Source: Flavobacteriaceae bacterium | GTDB lineage: Bacteria > Bacteroidota > Bacteroidia > Flavobacteriales > Flavobacteriaceae | NCBI GenBank assembly: GCA_029248885.1 | Contig: JAQWIL010000024.1 | Span: 1-38,306 of the forward strand | DNA: 38,306 bases | Direction of reading: 5' to 3' | Shown here: positions 24,765-32,358 of the stretch, piece after piece | How the letters are laid out: the number at the start of each line of letters is the position of its first letter | Position numbering within the stretch: the stretch's first letter is position 1 | Notes under the pieces: generated by a model | The model's input: only the letters and a program-made list of their open reading frames with translations | What the model was told of the DNA's origin: nothing | The model's database searches: none | Translations under genes and position numbers: made by a program

Positions 24765-25470
24765 AGTAATGTCATTTTCTTTTTGGATTGTGCTTTCAAT
24801 CGGTATGATTGTGCTGTCCTCTCATCGAAATTCTGCGAGATCAGTCCAAGGATTTCGTGTGCACATAGATGAGAATTACCCACAGATGATCTCAAAAGAT
24901 TCGGTTGATAACATGTTGAAACTTGTTTTCAAAGATTCGACGAGTAAACAAAAATCTGAAATACATTTAAAGCGTCTTGAGTTGCAACTTGCTCAAAACG
25001 ATTTGATCAAAAAAACAGAAGCATTTTTAACGTTGGACGACGTTCTTAACATAAAAGTCCTACCGAGGATTCCAGTGGCTCGTGTAAAAGGTAAATCAGA
25101 GTTTTATCTTGACACCGATGGCAGGCCGATTCCGCTTTCACCCACTCACGATTCGGAGGTTCCAACGATTGTCAACGATCCAGATGTCGATCGATACGAA
25201 GCCCTCTCTGCTCTCTCCGTTGCGATTGCTCAAGACAGCTTTTTAGCATCGCATATCGGAGACATCCAAGACCACGGAGACGAGGTTTCTATGCAAGTGA
25301 TTGATCAGAATTACCAGATTAAGATCAAGTCGATGGATGATATTCAATCAAAATTTAAAAAATATAAAGCTTTTTATGCTGTGGCCACTGATCAAGGTGT
25401 GATTGGAAACTACAAGGAAGTCGCATTAGATTATAGCAACCAAATCATTTGTAAAAGAAACATGTTATGA
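24754..25470 (+). CDS. ftsQ: Cell division protein FtsQ
   Basis: 238 residues: a very short cytoplasmic start, a single membrane segment (about 7-22) and an extracytoplasmic part with a POTRA-like segment (about 28-100, from VQGFRVHIDENYPQ) and a beta-rich FtsQ domain. A second ATG at 24769 is possible and would trim five residues. FtsQ links FtsL to the rest of the divisome. The sequence is weakly conserved, so position between murC and ftsA carries much of the call. It overlaps murC by 11 bases and ftsA by four. Confidence 0.88.
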   Translation: MWVRVMSFSFWIVLSIGMIVLSSHRNSARSVQGFRVHIDENYPQMISKDSVDNMLKLVFKDSTSKQKSEIHLKRLELQLAQNDLIKKTEAFLTLDDVLNIKVLPRIPVARVKGKSEFYLDTDGRPIPLSPTHDSEVPTIVNDPDVDRYEALSALSVAIAQDSFLASHIGDIQDHGDEVSMQVIDQNYQIKIKSMDDIQSKFKKYKAFYAVATDQGVIGNYKEVALDYSNQIICKRNML

Positions 25471-26780
25471 AGCTAGAAAACAAAGGGGTAGGACTAGATA
25501 TTGGAACCACAAAAATTGTAGCCATGCTTGGGCGTAAAAACGAGTATGGAAAACTCAAAATCATCGGAGTAGGGAAGTCCGAAAGTTTAGGGGTTCACAG
25601 AGGTGTCGTTAACAATATTACCCAGACGATCCAATCCATTCAATCTGCCGTACAAGAGGCAGAAGCAACTTCTGGTGAGACAATTCGCGAGGCGGTTGTT
25701 GGAATTGCTGGTCAGCACATCCGCAGTCTTCAACACAGCGATTATATCACTAGGCCGAATCCAGAGGAGGTCATTCAGGAATCGGATGTTGAAGAGTTGA
25801 TTAACCAGGTTTATAAACTTGTGATGCTTCCAGGGGAAGAGATTATTCATGTTCTTCCGCAAGAGTTCAAAGTCGATGGACAGTCAGAAATCAAAGAACC
25901 AATCGGGATGTATGGGGCGCGCTTGGAAGCCAACTTTCATGTCGTTGTTGGTCAAATGTCGTCGATTCGCAATATTGCACGTTGTGTAAAATCAGCTGGC
26001 TTGGAGTTTGGCGGGATTACATTGGAGCCCTTGGCATCATCCTCTGCGGTATTGAGCAAAGAAGAAAAAGAAGCTGGGGTTGCGCTTATCGACATTGGAG
26101 GTGGCACCACAGATCTTGCCATTTTTAAAGATGGGATTATTCGTCATACCTCGGTAATTCCTTTTGGCGGAAACATCATAACAGAAGACATCAAAGAGGG
26201 CTGTTCGATTATTGAAAAGCAGGCAGAGCTTCTCAAAACAAAATTCGGATCTGCATGGCCAGGGGAGAATAAAGACAATGAAATTGTTGCCATACCAGGG
26301 CTACGAGGACGAGATCCGAAAGAAATCACACTAAAAAACCTTTCTAAAATCATTCATGCACGTGTTACCGAAATCATAGAAAGCGTATATGCCGAAATCA
26401 AAAACTACGGACACGAGGAACAAAAGAAAAAGTTGATCGCAGGAATCGTTTTAACAGGCGGGGGGAGTCAACTGAAACACCTCAAACAGCTTGTTGAATA
26501 TATAACTGGAATGGACACCCGAATTGGATTTCCAAACGAACATTTGGCAGGGGATGAGCATGCAGAGTCAACCGCTAGCCCGATGTTTTCAACCGCTGTT
26601 GGTTTGGTTATGAAAGCGGTCGAACAAATGAGCGCATATGAGGAGTTAGCGATAGAGGACGATGAAACCGAAGAGTCATCGACAGCTGAATCTATAGAGC
26701 AACAAGAAGTAAAAAAGCGAAGATCCATCTTTGATCGCTTTACAGAGGGAATACGAGAATTTTTAGATAACGCAGAATAA
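25467..26780 (+). CDS. ftsA: Cell division protein FtsA
   Basis: 437 residues, an actin-like ATPase. The phosphate-1 motif is GLDIGTTKIVAMLG (9-22), the phosphate-2 motif is ALIDIGGGTTDLAIF (about 210-224) and the adenosine motif contains VLTGGGSQLKHL. The C-terminus (RRSIFDRFTEGIREFLDN) has the pattern of the amphipathic membrane-targeting helix that anchors FtsZ filaments. It is preceded by an acidic Glu/Ser-rich linker. The gene overlaps ftsQ by four bases and lies ten bases before ftsZ. Confidence 0.95.
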   Translation: MKLENKGVGLDIGTTKIVAMLGRKNEYGKLKIIGVGKSESLGVHRGVVNNITQTIQSIQSAVQEAEATSGETIREAVVGIAGQHIRSLQHSDYITRPNPEEVIQESDVEELINQVYKLVMLPGEEIIHVLPQEFKVDGQSEIKEPIGMYGARLEANFHVVVGQMSSIRNIARCVKSAGLEFGGITLEPLASSSAVLSKEEKEAGVALIDIGGGTTDLAIFKDGIIRHTSVIPFGGNIITEDIKEGCSIIEKQAELLKTKFGSAWPGENKDNEIVAIPGLRGRDPKEITLKNLSKIIHARVTEIIESVYAEIKNYGHEEQKKKLIAGIVLTGGGSQLKHLKQLVEYITGMDTRIGFPNEHLAGDEHAESTASPMFSTAVGLVMKAVEQMSAYEELAIEDDETEESSTAESIEQQEVKKRRSIFDRFTEGIREFLDNAE

Positions 26781-26790
26781 ATAAGCACCT

Positions 26791-28644
26791 ATGGAATTAG
26801 ATTATCAAAAAATAGATTTTGACTTACCGAAAAACCAAAGCAATGTCATAAAAGTCATTGGCGTAGGCGGCGGCGGAAGTAATGCGGTAAACTATATGTA
26901 CCACTTGGGGATCAAGGGGGTTGATTTTGTGGCTTGCAACACCGATGCGCAAGCTTTGCAAAACAGTCCGTTACCCAATAAGATTCAGCTCGGGGTATCA
27001 CTTACCGAAGGGCTGGGAGCAGGTGCAAATCCTGAAATTGGAGAGCGTTCGGCGATTGAAAGTGTGGATGAGCTATCTCGAATGCTTGCTACCAATACCA
27101 AGATGATTTTTATCACTGCCGGAATGGGTGGAGGAACTGGCACGGGTGCTGCGCCAGTGATCGCCAAGATGGCACGTGATATGGGAATTCTTACTGTTGG
27201 AATTGTCACGATGCCCTTCCAGTTTGAAGGTAAAACGCGCAACGATCAAGCGGAGGTGGGCTTGGCGAAACTCAGGAAATTTGTCGATTCAATTATTGTA
27301 ATCAATAATAACAAACTTCGAGAAGTATATGGAGATCTTGGATTCAAACAAGGGTTTGCAAAAGCAGATGAGGTGCTGGCAAATGCATCCCGAGGAATTG
27401 CCGAGGTGATTACGCATCATTATACCCAAAACATAGATCTTCGGGATGCCAAAACGGTATTGGCTGATAGCGGAACAGCGATCATGGGTTCGGCGACTTC
27501 CTCTGGGCCAAATCGAGGGGAGGAGTCAGTTGCGAAAGCGCTAGATTCGCCACTGTTGAATGATAATAAAATCATCGGTGCAAAAAATGTCTTATTGCTT
27601 GTCGTTTCTGGCGGCGATGAGGTGACCATAGATGAAATTGGTATTATCAATGAACATATCCAACGCGAGGCAGGTCATGGCGCGAATATTATTATGGGAA
27701 TCGGAGAAGACCCATCACTGGGTGAGGATATTGCAGTAACGGTTATTGCAACTGGATTTGATATCGAACAACAAGAAGTGATTGTTCATGCCGATCCTAA
27801 AAAAATCATTCACACCCTAAATGATGAGCAAACGGTCGTACACACCCTTGAGAGTGATACGACAGATGCAGATTTATTTTCGGAGCTATCACCAAAAGTT
27901 GAGGACAAAAAGCAAATGGAGGAGCTTGTAGAAACAACAGATGTGATTCGATCGATTGAGGTTTTTCACGAAGAGGTTTCGGAATCAATTCACGAACCAT
28001 CTCAAGACGGTGAAGAGTTTATTATCCATGAATTGCCAAGTGAAGTCAATGAGATTGATGTTGTTGATCATAAGGAAATTGTAGTTGAGGCAAAGCCATT
28101 TGATAGTCCAATTGAAGAGACCAAACAAAAGGAGGAGCTCCTCGAAAATGAGGTTCCAGTGCTTTTCCATTTGGAAGAGCAACCCCAAAAACAAGTTTTT
28201 CAGGAAAATAAACCGATCTCAGCCTCGGTACAAGTGGTGGAAGATATAGAAACGCCAGCGGTAAAAAAGTACAATTTAGAGGATTATATAGATCCAGTTG
28301 CCGAAGAGAAGGAAATTCAAATGACTGCTGAGCCAACTCCGAAAGAAGAAATAAAAACAGAAGTTTTACCTGAAAAGGAAGAGGAGCAATTAACGCCGCT
28401 AAACAGCACGATTACCCAAGGACTGGCACAGCGTGCAGAAGAAAGGCGAAAGAAACTCAAGTCATTTAACCATAAATTTATGACAAACCGAATCGATGAG
28501 CTTGAAAAGGAGCCAGCATATAAAAGAGCCCAGGTCGATATGAATGCAGAACAAGACTTGTCTCGTCTTTCTATCGATACGGATTCCAACAACGAGATGC
28601 GGATACGGACAAACAATTCTTTTTTACACGATAACGTAGATTAA
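26791..28644 (+). CDS. ftsZ: Cell division GTPase FtsZ with a long acidic C-terminal linker
   Basis: 617 residues, far longer than the roughly 380 of E. coli. The tubulin signature GGGTGTG is at 113-119, and the N-terminal VIGVGGGGSNAVN and the synergy loop with NIIMGIGEDPSLGEDIAVTV are intact. The globular part ends near residue 335. It is followed by about 200 residues of low-complexity Glu/Val/Lys-rich linker, then a basic patch (AQRAEERRKKLKSF) and the terminal NNSFLHDNVD, which I take as the partner-binding tail. Long linkers of this kind are known in Bacteroidota. FtsZ forms the division ring. It sits between ftsA and the yqeY-like gene in a continuous operon. Confidence 0.96.
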   Translation: MELDYQKIDFDLPKNQSNVIKVIGVGGGGSNAVNYMYHLGIKGVDFVACNTDAQALQNSPLPNKIQLGVSLTEGLGAGANPEIGERSAIESVDELSRMLATNTKMIFITAGMGGGTGTGAAPVIAKMARDMGILTVGIVTMPFQFEGKTRNDQAEVGLAKLRKFVDSIIVINNNKLREVYGDLGFKQGFAKADEVLANASRGIAEVITHHYTQNIDLRDAKTVLADSGTAIMGSATSSGPNRGEESVAKALDSPLLNDNKIIGAKNVLLLVVSGGDEVTIDEIGIINEHIQREAGHGANIIMGIGEDPSLGEDIAVTVIATGFDIEQQEVIVHADPKKIIHTLNDEQTVVHTLESDTTDADLFSELSPKVEDKKQMEELVETTDVIRSIEVFHEEVSESIHEPSQDGEEFIIHELPSEVNEIDVVDHKEIVVEAKPFDSPIEETKQKEELLENEVPVLFHLEEQPQKQVFQENKPISASVQVVEDIETPAVKKYNLEDYIDPVAEEKEIQMTAEPTPKEEIKTEVLPEKEEEQLTPLNSTITQGLAQRAEERRKKLKSFNHKFMTNRIDELEKEPAYKRAQVDMNAEQDLSRLSIDTDSNNEMRIRTNNSFLHDNVD

Positions 28645-28646
28645 TC

Positions 28647-29096
28647 ATGAATTTTCAAGACCAATTAAATTCCAAACTCAAAGTGGCCATGCGTGAAAAA
28701 AACAAGATTGCTTTAGAGTCATTACGCGCGATCAAATCAGCCATATTATTGTTGCAAACTCAGTCGGGGGCAAAAGAAATTCCTGATGATACTGAAATCA
28801 CAAAGCTATTGCAAAAACTCGTTAAGCAACGCAAGGAAAGTGCCTCGATTTTTAGGGAGCAGGGGCGAGTAGATTTAGCAGAGCCCGAGGAAGCTCAAAT
28901 TGAGGTTATCAGCCAGTTTTTACCTGAGCAGCTTACTGCAGAGGAAGTGGAGAAAGTTATTGATGGGGTCATTCAGTCGGTAGGTGCGACAACGATGAAA
29001 GACATGGGTAAAGTCATGGGTATGGCAAACAAACAATTGGCAGGTAAGGCGGACGGTAAACTAATCGCTGAGATTGTCAAAAAACGCTTGGGCTAA
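28647..29096 (+). CDS. GatB/YqeY domain protein
   Basis: 149 residues, helical, the size of stand-alone YqeY proteins. The start MNFQDQLNSKLKVAMREKNKIALESLRAIKSAI and the segment FLPEQLTAEEVEKVI are characteristic, and the last part (MKDMGKVMGMANKQLAGKADGKLIAEIVKKRL) matches the tRNA-binding tail domain of GatB. The function of free YqeY proteins is not established, although resemblance to the amidotransferase tail suggests contact with tRNA. It starts two bases after ftsZ, so it is the last gene of the dcw transcript; a tRNA gene follows 45 bases later. Confidence 0.9.
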   Translation: MNFQDQLNSKLKVAMREKNKIALESLRAIKSAILLLQTQSGAKEIPDDTEITKLLQKLVKQRKESASIFREQGRVDLAEPEEAQIEVISQFLPEQLTAEEVEKVIDGVIQSVGATTMKDMGKVMGMANKQLAGKADGKLIAEIVKKRLG

Positions 29097-29141
29097 CTGT
29101 AAGATTATTCTTGTGAAAGTTAGTACATTCGCAATCGCAAA

Positions 29142-29215
29142 GGCCCAGTAGTTCAACTGGATAGAATATCAGATTTCGGCTCTGAGGGTTGGGGGTTCGA
29201 ATCCTCCCTGGGTCA
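29142..29215 (+). tRNA. tRNA-Arg (anticodon TCG)
   Basis: A complete cloverleaf of 74 bases. The acceptor stem pairs GGCCCAG with CTGGGTC (one G-T pair), the anticodon stem pairs TCAGA with TCTGA around the loop TTTCGGC, and the T-arm is GGGGG-TTCGAAT-CCTCC. The anticodon TCG at 29176-29178 reads CGA, and other CGN arginine codons by wobble. The discriminator base is A and the 3' CCA is not encoded, so it must be added after transcription. A TACATTCG at 29124-29131 may be its -7 element. Base composition changes sharply just after this gene. Confidence 0.92.
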
Positions 29216-29281
29216 CAGATTTATTACCAAGAATAATTTTTCATTTCTAGGAATATTTTTTTGATAGATTGTAATTTTAAA

Positions 29282-29413
29282 TTAATTTTTCAAAAATCTT
29301 CCCGACAAAGCTTCTTGCCCATGTTGTAATTGTAAAAAGTAAATACCAGTAGGTAGGTCTCCAACAAAAATATTTTTTTCGTTTTCGAATCTATTTATAA
29401 TTCCACCAAACAT
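29282..29413 (-). pseudogene. Remnant of a T9SS type A C-terminal sorting domain
   Basis: On the minus strand a 43-codon frame ends in GDLPTGIYFLQLQHGQEALSG followed by RFLKN and a stop. This resembles the end of the type A sorting domain that directs proteins to the type IX secretion system, where a Leu-x-x-Gly-x-Tyr strand is followed by a gap and a final basic strand. Reading further upstream, the frame continues for about 20 codons (SRKIFNMFGG in frame) and then meets a stop near 29476, so no cargo domain remains. It is most likely the surviving 3' end of a secreted-protein gene. A short functional gene is unlikely, because no signal peptide is present. Confidence 0.5.
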
Positions 29414-29556
29414 ATTAAATATTTTTCTTGAAGCTACCCTCAGGAGAATGGGTACAAAACAGATGTTCGCTGGTTAGCTTTATATTTTTTTAATGGACTT
29501 CATTTGAGTCCTTAAATATTTGGTGATTTTTCCATAGGTGGAGACTGTATTAAGCT

Positions 29557-29631
29557 ATTTTTCCCGCTGGAAGTAGTGCAGATGATACAAGTCTTTTACT
29601 TTGGAACTTCTTTAACAATTATAGTAAGTAA
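29557..29631 (+). pseudogene. Possible scrap of an esterase/PHB-depolymerase-type hydrolase
   Basis: The plus frame reads FPAGSSADDTSLLLWNFFNN, then YSK and a stop, and is closed upstream by another stop. The pattern (small residues, Asp pair, then LLWNFFNNY) resembles the last helix of secreted CE1/PHB-depolymerase-like alpha/beta hydrolases, in which a WxFF segment ends the catalytic domain. The piece is only 24 codons long, so this is a weak call, and chance is a real alternative. Confidence 0.2.
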
Positions 29632-29766
29632 TAAGACTATGTGATAATTATAACCCCAAGGAGATATTTAAACTTCTTATTTAACCTAATTCCAAAAAGT
29701 TAATTTGCCGGTAAATGATATTTTGAATATTTATTTTGGTATTTTGAGCAATGTAAAAACGAAAAT

Positions 29767-32241
29767 ATGTTCAAGATTCTCAAAATTAAAATTGTATATT
29801 TTATTTATATTTTACTTTCAAATTTTAGCACTTTTTATGCTCAAAACCATTTAGAATTAATTCCAAAAAAAGGTTTATTAATTACTACAAATGAAATAAA
29901 CTGGGCTATGGGATCTGGAGTAAACTTTTACAAAAGAGAGGATAAATCTCATAAATACATATTTAGTTGGTGGGATCAAGATGTTATTCAACACAATCAC
30001 AATCACACTAAATTAGCCATTGGTAGTAATAATACAGCAATATTTGGATATATAAGCGCAATAAAAGATAAGAATTTGGTGTCCACTTCAATCAATATTG
30101 ATTGGAATGAATCTTATGATGGTACTTATGAAATCGAACACCTCAAAGTCTGGTGGCCTTATTTTAGAAAAGCAAAATGGTTTGATGGTCGGGGAAACAA
30201 AATAAAAGATTTAAAAAATTTTAAAGGGAAAAAATTAATAGTTGAATCTAACTTTGGGGATTTTATGTTTATATCAAACCATGAATTTGAATTAGATTTT
30301 AAAATTGAAAATTTAATACCAAAAAATAAATACGATTCAAGAGATCAATTTCTAATATTTAAAGAGAATTCAAAAATTATCTCTAAAAATGAAAAATTAA
30401 AAAGACAGTTTAATATAGTTGAACTTAAAAATAAAAAACACACCTCAAATCAATCTATAAAATTTAGAAATAAACTTTCAAAATATGATTCAGTTTATAT
30501 AGTCCCAAAAACTAAAATTTTACCAACACCAAAAAATATAAATTTTTATGATGGTAATATAAAATTAAATAAAATCAATAAAAATTTAAATTTTGCAGAG
30601 AATTTACTTGTTGAGAGGCTTAAATATAAATTTGATTTTAATGAAAATTTTTATCTGCAATTAACATCAATTCAAGATCCGCTTTTAGGGCAGGAACATT
30701 ACAAAATTAAACCAACTGAAAAAGGATTTATTATTAAGCATAATTCAATTGAGGGATTGAATTATGCAATTGAGACATTGATCTCAGTTTCATCATTAAA
30801 TGAAAGTGGCGTTGTCTTTCCAATTTTTGAAGTTGAAGATTACCCTTCAATAGACTGGAGAGGTATTCATATGTTTACAGGTCCTAAATCATGGATGTTT
30901 CATAAACAGATGTATACAAATGTGCTTTTCCCATTAAAGGTTAACAAAATTATACTGCAGTGTGAGCAAGCTAAATGGTTGGCTTTTCCGCAAATTCATA
31001 ACTCCATATCGATATCATTAGAGGACTTGAAAATAGAGTTCGAATTTTTAACTAGAAATAATGTTGAACCTATTCCACTCATCCAAAGTTTAGGTCATAT
31101 GGAGTGGTTTTTTAAACCACACTCAATGAGACGCTTATCTTTAAACCCCGATTATCCTTACACACTCAATCCCTTTCTAGATGAAGCTCAAAATGCTATA
31201 AAATCAATTTGGAAAGAGGCAGTTGATCTGTTAAATCCATCAACCATTCATTTTGGTTTAGATGAAATTGGAATGATTGGATACAACAAGGACAAAAATA
31301 ATCTGCTGGAAATCTTTAAAAAACAAATATCATTTCTAGACGAATTTGCAAAAAACGAAAATTTAAAATTTATGATTTGGGGAGATATGGGTCTAGCACC
31401 TGAGGATGCAATCGATGCCACTAACGGACTAAATAATAGTTTCGCACGCCAAATTAGAAAATCAATCCCAGAGGGTGTTTACATAACAGACTGGCATTAC
31501 AAGCCAAGTTTGAAAAAAAGTGACTTTTCTTCTAGTTTAAAAATATGGAAAGAAAATAGTAATCTACCGATTGCATCGACTTGGTTTAACCCTAAAAATA
31601 TTTATGGATTTAATCAGGCAGCAATTGAAGAAGGATATGGAACTCTTCAAACAACTTGGGCTGATTTTGAAAGTTCCGAGGGTAATATGCTCAAAAATAT
31701 TGAACAATTCGGCGCTTATATACTTTCTTTAGATTACTCATGGAGTGGTAAAAAAACAATTCCGGGTGAGTTAGAATACGACCCTGTCTTAGAATGGGTA
31801 AATAGATTTTATAATCAACCCATACCAATAAACGGCCTTAATTCATATGAACTGACTAAAAACTTTAATTTTTGTGATATCAGTGATGAAAAAGTAAGAT
31901 CATCATTTAGTCATAAAATTATAGAACTTGACAAAATCGCTAATGTAGATGGAATTCAAATTGATGGAAACACCAATAAGATATTACCAGAAGGTAGCTT
32001 AGTCGCAGAAATTATTTTTTTTAAAAATAATATTGAAAAATATACATTTCAAATAAAATATGGTACAGAGATTAGAAGTTTAAATGATTATAGACCATTA
32101 TATTCCTCACTCACGAAATCAAAAATAAACTTAATGACTAATCTAATACAATGTACATCAACAGATAAAATAATAATTAAACAAATAAACCCTGCAGCTG
32201 GTTTAAACTTAAATCAACTAAGTATTCTTACAAAAAGGTAA
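29767..32241 (+). CDS. Secreted GH20-type glycoside hydrolase (beta-hexosaminidase-like), divergent
   Basis: 824 residues. A signal peptide (about 1-25, ending TFYA before QNHLEL) is followed by a domain of about 220 residues that I do not recognise. From about 250 a GH20b-like domain appears (ILPTPKNINFYDG, then EHYKIKPTEKGFIIKHNSIE and GLNYAIETLISV). The catalytic barrel opens with DYPSIDWRGIHMF (D363-W364-R365-G366), continues with GHMEWFF and has the acidic pair D499-E500 in HFGLDEIG, where GH20 enzymes keep Asp-Glu for substrate-assisted catalysis. The usual HLTDDQGW-like strand is replaced by LQCEQAKW, so this is a distant branch. It probably cleaves N-acetylhexosaminide or related beta-linkages outside the cell. 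It lies 117 bases before susC and is likely part of the same locus. Codons are strongly AT-rich. Confidence 0.78.
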   Translation: MFKILKIKIVYFIYILLSNFSTFYAQNHLELIPKKGLLITTNEINWAMGSGVNFYKREDKSHKYIFSWWDQDVIQHNHNHTKLAIGSNNTAIFGYISAIKDKNLVSTSINIDWNESYDGTYEIEHLKVWWPYFRKAKWFDGRGNKIKDLKNFKGKKLIVESNFGDFMFISNHEFELDFKIENLIPKNKYDSRDQFLIFKENSKIISKNEKLKRQFNIVELKNKKHTSNQSIKFRNKLSKYDSVYIVPKTKILPTPKNINFYDGNIKLNKINKNLNFAENLLVERLKYKFDFNENFYLQLTSIQDPLLGQEHYKIKPTEKGFIIKHNSIEGLNYAIETLISVSSLNESGVVFPIFEVEDYPSIDWRGIHMFTGPKSWMFHKQMYTNVLFPLKVNKIILQCEQAKWLAFPQIHNSISISLEDLKIEFEFLTRNNVEPIPLIQSLGHMEWFFKPHSMRRLSLNPDYPYTLNPFLDEAQNAIKSIWKEAVDLLNPSTIHFGLDEIGMIGYNKDKNNLLEIFKKQISFLDEFAKNENLKFMIWGDMGLAPEDAIDATNGLNNSFARQIRKSIPEGVYITDWHYKPSLKKSDFSSSLKIWKENSNLPIASTWFNPKNIYGFNQAAIEEGYGTLQTTWADFESSEGNMLKNIEQFGAYILSLDYSWSGKKTIPGELEYDPVLEWVNRFYNQPIPINGLNSYELTKNFNFCDISDEKVRSSFSHKIIELDKIANVDGIQIDGNTNKILPEGSLVAEIIFFKNNIEKYTFQIKYGTEIRSLNDYRPLYSSLTKSKINLMTNLIQCTSTDKIIIKQINPAAGLNLNQLSILTKR

Positions 32242-32324
32242 TTTATTTTATAAGTGTAAAAATTAAAATTATTTTAATTAATAAATTTTTTTAATAAATA
32301 CATATACTTTTAAAATAAATTTAT

Positions 32325-32332
32325 TAAGTTTG
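32325..32332 (+). promoter_or_regulatory. -7 element of the susC promoter
   Basis: A perfect TAAGTTTG lies 26 bases before the TTG start of the SusC gene, in an otherwise A/T-only stretch. No TTG element is visible at the usual distance upstream, so the promoter may need an activator or may be weak. Transcription would begin near 32339. The match could arise by chance in such AT-rich DNA. Confidence 0.4.
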
Positions 32333-32358
32333 ATTATTGTATATTTTTAATAAAAACA

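Larger units (their letters stand above)
29216..29766. other. Gene-free AT-rich stretch with decayed coding scraps
   Basis: About 550 bases without an intact gene. It holds two pieces listed separately: a T9SS sorting-tail fragment on the minus strand and a shorter hydrolase-like scrap on the plus strand. The last 50 bases before the next gene hold two copies of TATTTTGA (29719-29726 and 29740-29747), 21 bases apart from start to start. One may be a weak -7 element, since it lacks one T of TAnnTTTG. No tRNA-derived repeat, integrase or insertion-sequence end was seen. Confidence 0.5.

Noticed and set aside
29142..29215. tRNA-Arg as a proven attachment site
   Set aside because: I looked for a second copy of its 3' end downstream and for an integrase and found neither in the window; the idea is kept only as a question.
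29221..29241. Possible terminator after tRNA-Arg (TTATT, six bases, AATAA, then five T)
   Set aside because: The stem is only five A-T pairs, too weak to call in DNA this rich in A and T.
32281..32358. Near-pure A/T stretch before susC as a replication origin or bent-DNA element
   Set aside because: No DnaA-box-like repeats or regular A-tract phasing were seen; it is simply part of the low-GC region.
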